64,000 bases of DNA, from NCBI GenBank assembly GCA_019828545.1, contig JACVRA010000406.1, forward strand, positions 97,666 through 161,665. Reading direction: 5' to 3'. The notes under the pieces are model-generated. The model did not search any database and was not told where the DNA came from. It saw nothing but the letters and a program-made list of their open reading frames with translations. This document shows, one piece after another, positions 57,463 through 64,000 of this stretch (the first letter of the stretch is position 1; every line of letters begins with the position of its first letter). The DNA comes from Paracamarosporium sp. OC-R06-R3. Taxonomy: Eukaryota > Ascomycota > Dothideomycetes > Pleosporales > Didymosphaeriaceae. The translations under genes and the position numbers were made by a program.

Positions 57463-59893
57463 CTATTGCAACCTCTCCTCACTAACAGCAAACGCCGACC
57501 CCCCAGTCCCCGTCCTTCTCACGCCGACCCTCTTGATTTCCACCCCCTTCTCCACATTCTCCCTAAATAGTCCCTCCTCGCTCTCCACCGCCCGCTCCGC
57601 ATACTCCCTCTCAAACAACTGTGCAACAATCCCCGTAATGCTTAGTCTAGTATACACCTGATGCACGCCCGGACTCGTATACACGAGCGCGAGTGTAGCC
57701 AGCGCCAGGCCGAGAAACGCATACAGCGCGTTAGCAAGAACGAGCAACCAGAGTGCTGCGATGGGGACTTTAGTTACGACCTTTGAGGTGCGGGTTTGTG
57801 CGAGGAGGGCCGGGCGGGGCGACATTTGCGTGGCGAGGGAGTAGCTGCGAACTTTGGAGAGGCCGAGAGCGTAGGCGTCGATGAAGGATTGCATGGAGGT
57901 GGCGGATGCGGAGGCATATTGTAGTGCGCGGTCGTACTGTTGCGGGACAAACATGAGAGCTGATACGCCGGGTAAGCTGGCAATGCCGGCTACACTTCCA
58001 TTGCTCTTAGTTGCTGTGAGTGACTTGACTTCGTGGCCGATGGCGGTATATTTAATGTCCCATACTGGGATGGTCAGCATGGAGACTGGTGGAGCGCGAC
58101 ATGAACTTACCGGTCGTGTTGCAGAGCAGCATGGTGTAGTCAAAGACATCGTCGGGGTCGAGCCAGATACGGTTTGTGTCGTTGAGTTCATCAGGATAGT
58201 CCTGTCGATCAATTTCGATGGTTGCCTGGCTCAGTGTCTGCCAGGGATTCTTGAAGACCTCCTCGTCGTCCGCCACATTTGACACATTCACACTTGAATC
58301 ATCCCAGCCCAACAAATCTGCATTGAAAGGACTAGCGTCGCGAAGATACTTGTGGAAATCGAAGTAGAAGATGTCGTGCATATATCCGGTGATGTTTCCA
58401 GAAATGTCAAAGCCCGCGCCTTTCTCCGCACTGCAATTGAAAGGTTGGTAGTAGTCTTCTACGAAATGGTTTTTGGACGGCTCTCCGCGAGTACATCCCG
58501 ATGGCGGTACAGCCGAGCATTGTGTGGATACTCCAAGCGTTGTTGCCATCCAATCGTCCTCGGAGGGCGGTACATAGGGACCAACGAGCGCGAATTGCAG
58601 TCCCTCAGAGTTGGTATAGTTGTAAACAGTATCCTTCGTTTTAGGGCCGGTAAACTCCACGCCGTTGTACCTGAATATCGACAGGAGTAAGCACACGATG
58701 ATGAAACTATTCATCAGTATTTCTTACAGTGTGATATTATTCAAAGTTGCAGTCATGATGTTCTCATCATAACTGATGCCGCATCCCCAATAATTCACAT
58801 TACCGGGGGAACCCACCCGTGGACGGTCGAGACACCATGGCGCGAGACCTCGACTATAAAAGTGTTGTTGACTGTCTTGGGTATGAATTTGGACGAAATT
58901 CGCCGATTCGGTCACAATGTGCAGGTATGTATCTGCTGCCTGAACTAGCACACTACAGCACGTTAGTTGATGATCATTGTTGGCCATGACGCAAAGATCG
59001 GTATTGACTGATGCTTTGAATCAAAACGTACCTCCCAAACAGACAGGACAAGAACACTAGAATACTCGTGCGAAGAATGGGCGGGGAGCGCGCGTCATCT
59101 GAATCACTCGCTTGTTGCTTGGTCCAGAAGGCGCCCTTCAGCTTTTTCGTTCCCAAGTCCCATAGTGCGAGTAGATCTGCATTTAGAACCCTCATGAGGA
59201 TACTCGTTTGGTATGGGCTAGGTAGCCTGGTCGATTGGTTCCTCGAGGACGTGCGCAGCATTTGACATGCGATCAGATACCCAAATAACGTCATGAGCAT
59301 GCTGACGAAAGACAAACTAACGGTAGACGACCATGACGATATAAAGACAAGCCGCGCTGCAGGATAGTCGACATAGTAGTATTCCTTGCTCGACGCATTG
59401 AGAATGTCTGGTCCCGGACATAGTTGAGGATAAGGGCAGCGGTTTTCTTGCACCAGTCAGCAAACTTGAACGATGTAGTCATCACATCGGTGAGACACTT
59501 TATGTGTACCTCCGAGGTACTGCCTCCTAGCCAAGATGTAGCGAAACACGGTAAATCAGGTTATCACGATGCGCATGATGCACGCAAAGAGGCTGTGGGT
59601 AGCGGGAATTGCATACCACTGATGAGATTTGCAAAAACAACCCAGATGATCGCGACGGTGAACGCGATCATGGGAACGACAACGATACCGCAAGCCAAGA
59701 AGATCTTGCGCGTGTGCGCTCTCCACGGATTCTTGACCCAAGACCTTGTCGACCCTTCACTGCTTTCTTCGGTACTGATTGACTGCGCCTCAATCTTTTC
59801 TGAGGACGGTGTCATTGAGGGCTTCGTCTCTGGAAGAGACATGGAAGTCGATCTTTCCACTTGTTCCACAGACTTTCGGCTCGGTGCTTCCAT
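57463..59893 (-). CDS. Conserved fungal multi-pass membrane protein, 692 aa
   Basis: Five exons, 59893-59617, 59446-59032, 58952-58728, 58670-58111 and 58064-57463, join without a frame break. A cytosolic Ser/Glu-rich head of about 65 residues leads to a membrane helix (IFLACGIVVVPMIAFTVAII). Then comes a Cys-containing segment (CPYPQLCPGPDIL), a second hydrophobic block (SMLMTLFGYLIACQML), and a further helix before a large lumenal or extracellular domain. That domain has many Asn-X-Ser/Thr sites (NNITL, NYTNSEG, NVSNV, NDTNR) and paired cysteines. The C-terminal helix (LWLLVLANALYAFLGLALAT) precedes a charged cytosolic tail. The layout resembles an uncharacterised family common in Pezizomycotina. 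No enzymatic motif is seen, so no function is given. Confidence 0.75.
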
Positions 59894-61145
59894 GGTGGAG
59901 TAGGCGATGTCGAGCCCAGCCGTTTGGTAGTTTGACGAGGAACTCGTGTCGCGCGAGAGTGAGACAATAATGCGCTGCAGAGAACCCAACCCGGGGCCCC
60001 GCTTGATATAGTCTGGTCGTAGCCAGAGCCTGTAAGTACCGTACCTGGCATACTGTCCCGTCCAACCACTCGCTACCGTTCGGCCAAATTTAGGAAAATG
60101 TGCGTCCTATCAGAACATTTTGGCAAGGTGTATATGGGCGATCTCCTACATGGGGTAATGCAAGGGGCCGGTATCTAACCTCTAGCATATGCAAGAGAGA
60201 TTGTAATGACATGGTTCAACGGTGAACGACCAACGGCGGCACTCGCGAAAGCTTGTCGTCGATACGAGGATGCCCCTTGTCGTTCAATAAATAGCCGGAC
60301 CGTTGTGGGTATTTTTGGCTTCGTGGGGGCTGACGGCAGGGGCAACACCCGGCAGTACCCAAATTGCTCCTAGACCATATGTGCATGGATGCACTCACGC
60401 CCCAATATTCCAAGTATGGGTTAGGCAATCTTTGTGCCATGGACTCGGCGCACGCGGTTGGATGCATGTGTAAAGAAAGACTGGCAGAGTGAATCTTCAC
60501 GATGAGCAACTTTGGTAAGCTTACTATAAACGGTAAGCGCATTATCCCCATGTTGGACATCTTTCTTACTCGGGTCTCGTGTTCTACTTATATAGCAAGA
60601 CATCTGATGCAGAACCAATATCATTCTCACCGCAGACTGTGGGCATCGTAAACCTTCCTTGAAACGGCGAGATCTACGCGGGACGCATTCCCGAGCAGCC
60701 TCACACCAGACATCACCCATCCTAAGACAGCCGGATTTTGTATTCTATGGAAGGCTCTACAGTAGCCCTCAACATCATCTACTTACATGATGAGTAGAAG
60801 TATCTGCCAGAACCTTCCCTTGTCCATACTATTTTGGAAAGATATAACACCCCCATGATTCGATAGTGTGCATTGATCATATTTATCGATACCAACCCAA
60901 TCTCGTCCACCTAAACAACATCACTAAACCCCCACGTCTTTCCCCTCTCCAAACCCTATAGTCCCTAGAACAATCCCAATCGCACTGATATAATCTCGAA
61001 CACGCGCGTATACTTATCTACTTATCTACAAATCAATGATGCTACCTCTCTACAACCCAACACAAAGATCTGAACCCACCACCAACAGCAAGCCCACACC
61101 CTAAACACCCCTACGAACCAAAGCCAGTCAACATACAAACCCACA
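59894..61145. other. Gene-free tract
   Basis: About 1.25 kb holding the promoter of the 692-aa membrane protein at the left and the 3' flank of the next minus-strand gene at the right. ORFs up to 114 codons are present on the minus strand without recognisable domains. The right part (60900-61145) is poor in G on the top strand. Confidence 0.5.
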
Positions 61146-62987
61146 TCACAGCCCCCCCTCCCCCTTCCTCTTCCACCCGACATTCTCATAAAACGCGTTC
61201 CTCGTCGGCCCATCCACACACCCACTCAACTTCCCCGACACAACCAGCAGCCCCGCAACCCTCTGATCCCCCATAAACTCCACGACGTAGAACCCCCTAA
61301 ACCGCTCATGCGGATTCCCCATGGCCCCAACCAACCGCTCTGCTTCCTCGCCTCCGCAGACTCTCGCCGCACCCTGGCTCACGCTCCACTCCCTCTTCTC
61401 CCCGTGGTACTGGAACTCGATCCAGCCGCCGCAAGGGACGTGGAAGGTCCAGTAGCGCATGAGGATGTCGTCTAGGCTGTGCTCTAGGGGTGGGTCTGGG
61501 CAGCGTGAGAGAGGGAGGAAGGATGTTTCTGCGAGGCAGCAGGTTGTGCGGGGGATGAGTGTGGGAGAGGGGCAGTGGAGACAGTGGATGTCGAAGGGGG
61601 TGAAGAAGGCGATGGGGTATGTGGGTGATTGCCATGGGTAGGGCCTTGTGACGAATGTCCGGGTGGATTTAGGAGGGAGATTAGCTGGTATGCTCCAGTG
61701 GGAGGGCGGGAACGAGTTTGGGTATGACGTTGGATCCCTGGGCCAGGCGAGGATTGCAGGGGTCGAAGTCTTGAGGTTGTTGAGGGCGTGGGTGAATGTG
61801 GGGAGGAAGGCTCTCAGGGGTTCGGTGCCTGAGGCGAGGAAATCGAGGCCGAGCTTTGGGGTGATGGTGAAGGAAGTGATGGTGGGTTGGCGGGCGAGCG
61901 TGTTAAGCGTGTGGCCTAGATGGGTGATCGTGTGTGCTACGGAGGGCTGGTTCGAGTGGAACACTTTCTGTGGGCGTGTGATGCACCATCGCAAGTGATT
62001 GTTGGAGCATGACCATTCGTCCGCAAAGATAGGTGCTAGGTGGAATGACGCGACGAGTCTGCTCCGGTGGGGAAGTAGAGAGGCCAGGAAGGGAGATAAC
62101 AACGCTGGGTCGTCAAACGCGAAGGTGTTGTGCGAGTATAGGAGGTCGATGCATTCCGAGTATCTCTGGGGTATCAGCAAAATAATCCGTAGGTAGAAGC
62201 GTTGCCTAACTTACATCTGCCGACAACTCAGCAACAACGCCAACGGCTTCGTATCTATCGGCCACGCACTCTTCATGTAGAACCCATATCCGTCCCTCCT
62301 CACGCAGAAATCCCTACGCACAGGATCGGTAGGGTCCTTCGCAGGACAATACACGCTCCCGAACCTACCCCTCCTCTTCACAACATGCACATGGTTTCCC
62401 CCAACAGCATATACCCACACCATCTTGCGCACCTCGAACGGAAGTCTCCAGAGATCGCAGGTCCCAAGCTGATCTACGGTTCTCTGCACCTCGCGCTTTC
62501 GACGACCACGATGGCGAGAGTCATGCTGAACAGCGGGCTCCGCATCGTCCGGCCGCAGCGTCAACGTCAACGCCCGCGGCCTCATCGCCGGCAGCGGCTT
62601 CGCCCTATATCTTTCTCTTCTCCTTGCCACCCTCTTCTTAATCTCTCCGTGTGACAGCAACTCGCGCCTCGGCTCGCGCATCCAAGCAACCATGCTCCTA
62701 AACATGCTCGCAGCACTGTCCCCCCTCGCCATCATGTATTCGCCCGCCATAACAATCGCTCCAGCCGTGTAGAAAAATGCAATAGGAACGAGCATCACCA
62801 CGCAAAGCACCACCGTCTCAACACGTGGATGCGCAGAGAAAAACTCCGAAGTCCGCCTCTTGATGGCCCGCCAGTGCCCCCCCAAAACCCAACGCATCGC
62901 TGCAGCGACGCAGCCAGTAAAGACATAGCCCACGTCTCTGGCATGCTTGTGCCATCGTGATTCGCGCCACGGTCGTTTGCCCGGCAT
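61146..62987 (-). CDS. DUF7730-like protein with one membrane segment, 596 aa
   Basis: Two exons, 62987-62215 and 62163-61146. The donor is GTAAGT. The frame requires the acceptor AG at 62165-62164, two bases after a CAG, giving CRQIYSECIDLLYSHNTFAF across the junction. A basic N-terminus leads to a hydrophobic stretch (VVLCVVMLVPIAFFYTAGAI) near residues 58-80 and a basic linker. Next is the domain of interest: LPFEVRKMVWVYAVGGNHVH, LALLLSCRQIYSE and LLYSHNTFAFDDPALL. This is the F-box-like pattern 'LP-E-R--IY-Y-GG---H....CRQIYSE..DLLY..N-F' found in many uncharacterised fungal proteins. The rest contains no motif that I know. The start is the first ATG in frame; function is unknown. Confidence 0.72.
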
Positions 62988-63840
62988 GTGCGGAGGAGGT
63001 ATAATGGCGGCGCCGCTCAAAGCGTAGTTGGAAAAGGAGGTTCCTGCATGGTTGTGGGTTTGCAGGTGGTGCAGGGCGCATTATACATGTTTCGGTAGCA
63101 TGCTTGGCCGGGGGGATGAGATGCAAGGGTGCCTGTGCCTGGCCCGCAGTTGAGTTATCTCGGCCGTAAATAGCGCGCATGTCACTGAGTAACAGGGTGT
63201 GCCGCGCGCCTTAATCTTCTACCTAACATACGTGCACAAAGGCGGCTGCGGGCACAAATCAAGTCGTAGGACAAATTCTAAGGATTCCTAGCATGTTTCC
63301 ACACCACTGGGGTTTAACCACGATCGGAGGGCAAGCCTACTCAGTACCGCGACAACGAGTAACAAGGTGCATGAACCGCATGCACTTCCAGTCAACAACA
63401 ACACTACTTCCAAACCAAACATACCACCGCGCAATCGCACACTGTGTACCTCTCCCTTGCCGTATATGCGCAGAATATTACCGCGCGCCCGTCTTAAAAT
63501 ATATCGTAACGTAGAGCAGCGAGCGTAGTGCAGTCTACACGCCGATTAACCGGTTCCAGCACAACACAACACAGCACGACGAGGCGCGAGAACCAGGGCA
63601 AGCTCACCTGCCCTGTTCATTTCACTCGTCCCATTCAACGCACTTCACCCACCTCACTCATCCCATTCCACCCCTTTTACTCCACTCCACCCAATCCGTC
63701 CACACCACAAGTCCCGCAACATACACATTCTAGAACGACTAACACGCCACCCATGCAATCACATCTCCGCATGCATCCAATACTCTCAAAGTCCCAGATA
63801 TAAAAAAAAAAAATTAAAAATAATAATAATAAAGGATAAA
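62988..63840. other. Gene-free tract, C/A-rich
   Basis: About 850 bp upstream of the DUF7730-like gene. From about 63500 onward the top strand has very little G (C, A and T dominate), ending in an A-rich patch (about 63800-63835). No gene is supported. Confidence 0.5.
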
Positions 63841-63849
63841 GCACCGCAC

Positions 63850-64000
63850 CCTCACCCTCAACGCCGCCCAAACCCAGCACCACCCAGCACCAGTCCCAAT
63901 CTCATCCAACATTCCTGAATAGAACAGAAAAAAAAAATAACCACACTCTACCCTCAACGCCGCCAAACCCAGCACCAGCACCAGCACCAGCACCAGCACC
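63850..64000. repeat. Duplicated C/A-rich block ending in an ACCAGC hexanucleotide array
   Basis: A block containing ACCCTCAACGCCGCC and AAACCCAGCACCA occurs at about 63853-63890 and again at about 63949-63980, some 100 bp apart. The second copy runs into at least four ACCAGC units at the window edge. The array may continue past the edge. Confidence 0.75.

Noticed and set aside
60216..60720. Minus-strand ORFs of about 100 codons as a separate gene
   Set aside because: They overlap in two frames, lack a domain or a convincing splice link, and lie in a plausible promoter/3' flank region.

Overview
The window is nuclear DNA of a filamentous ascomycete, most likely a dothideomycete of the Pleosporales type. 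Genes are split by short introns (about 45-80 nt) with GTRNGT donors, CTAAC/CTGAC-like branch sites and YAG acceptors. They are densely packed on both strands. The gene set includes family types common in that group: a SesB/NB-ARC/TPR NLR, an ankyrin/CorA-like membrane protein, DUF6601 and DUF7730-like proteins, and a small AAL-like lectin. The exact species cannot be told from the sequence.

Layout. 1-8.3 kb: 3' part of exocyst SEC3, an unknown 435-aa protein, a DUF1295 membrane reductase-like protein and a class I/II aminotransferase. 8.3-25 kb is accessory in character: a 1.7-kb gene-free tract holding one copy of a dispersed repeat and a foldback MITE; a complete six-exon fungal NLR with a SesB hydrolase head; a divergent DUF6601 gene; an orphan exon-like fragment; the second repeat copy, which shares an identical 83-bp core with the first; a large multi-exon protein combining a SesB-like fold without the catalytic serine, ankyrin repeats and a CorA-like membrane tail; and a membrane-anchored collagen-like protein. 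25-50 kb is a housekeeping block: V-ATPase subunit a, MER3/HFM1 meiotic helicase, UDP-galactose transporter, nucleoporin MLP1/TPR, TFIIE beta, COQ3, mitoribosomal mL41 and UTP14. 50.6-64 kb is again more accessory: a fructosyl-amino-acid/sarcosine oxidase-like flavoenzyme, a decayed zinc-cluster transcription factor, a 131-bp MITE candidate, a half-size lectin, a 692-aa membrane protein, a DUF7730-like protein, and a C/A-rich low-complexity end.

How the genes relate. Several housekeeping genes sit head to head on short shared promoters: MLP1 with TFIIE beta (368 bp) and mL41 with UTP14 (233 bp). The NLR and the DUF6601 gene are also divergent (386 bp). The NLR interval (about 9.4-16.3 kb) is bracketed by the two repeat copies, which suggests a unit that may have been duplicated, moved or converted. 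No biosynthetic cluster, rRNA, tRNA or CRISPR array was recognised. Splice sites were placed by hand from reading-frame continuity and consensus; boundaries that remain uncertain are stated in each entry.
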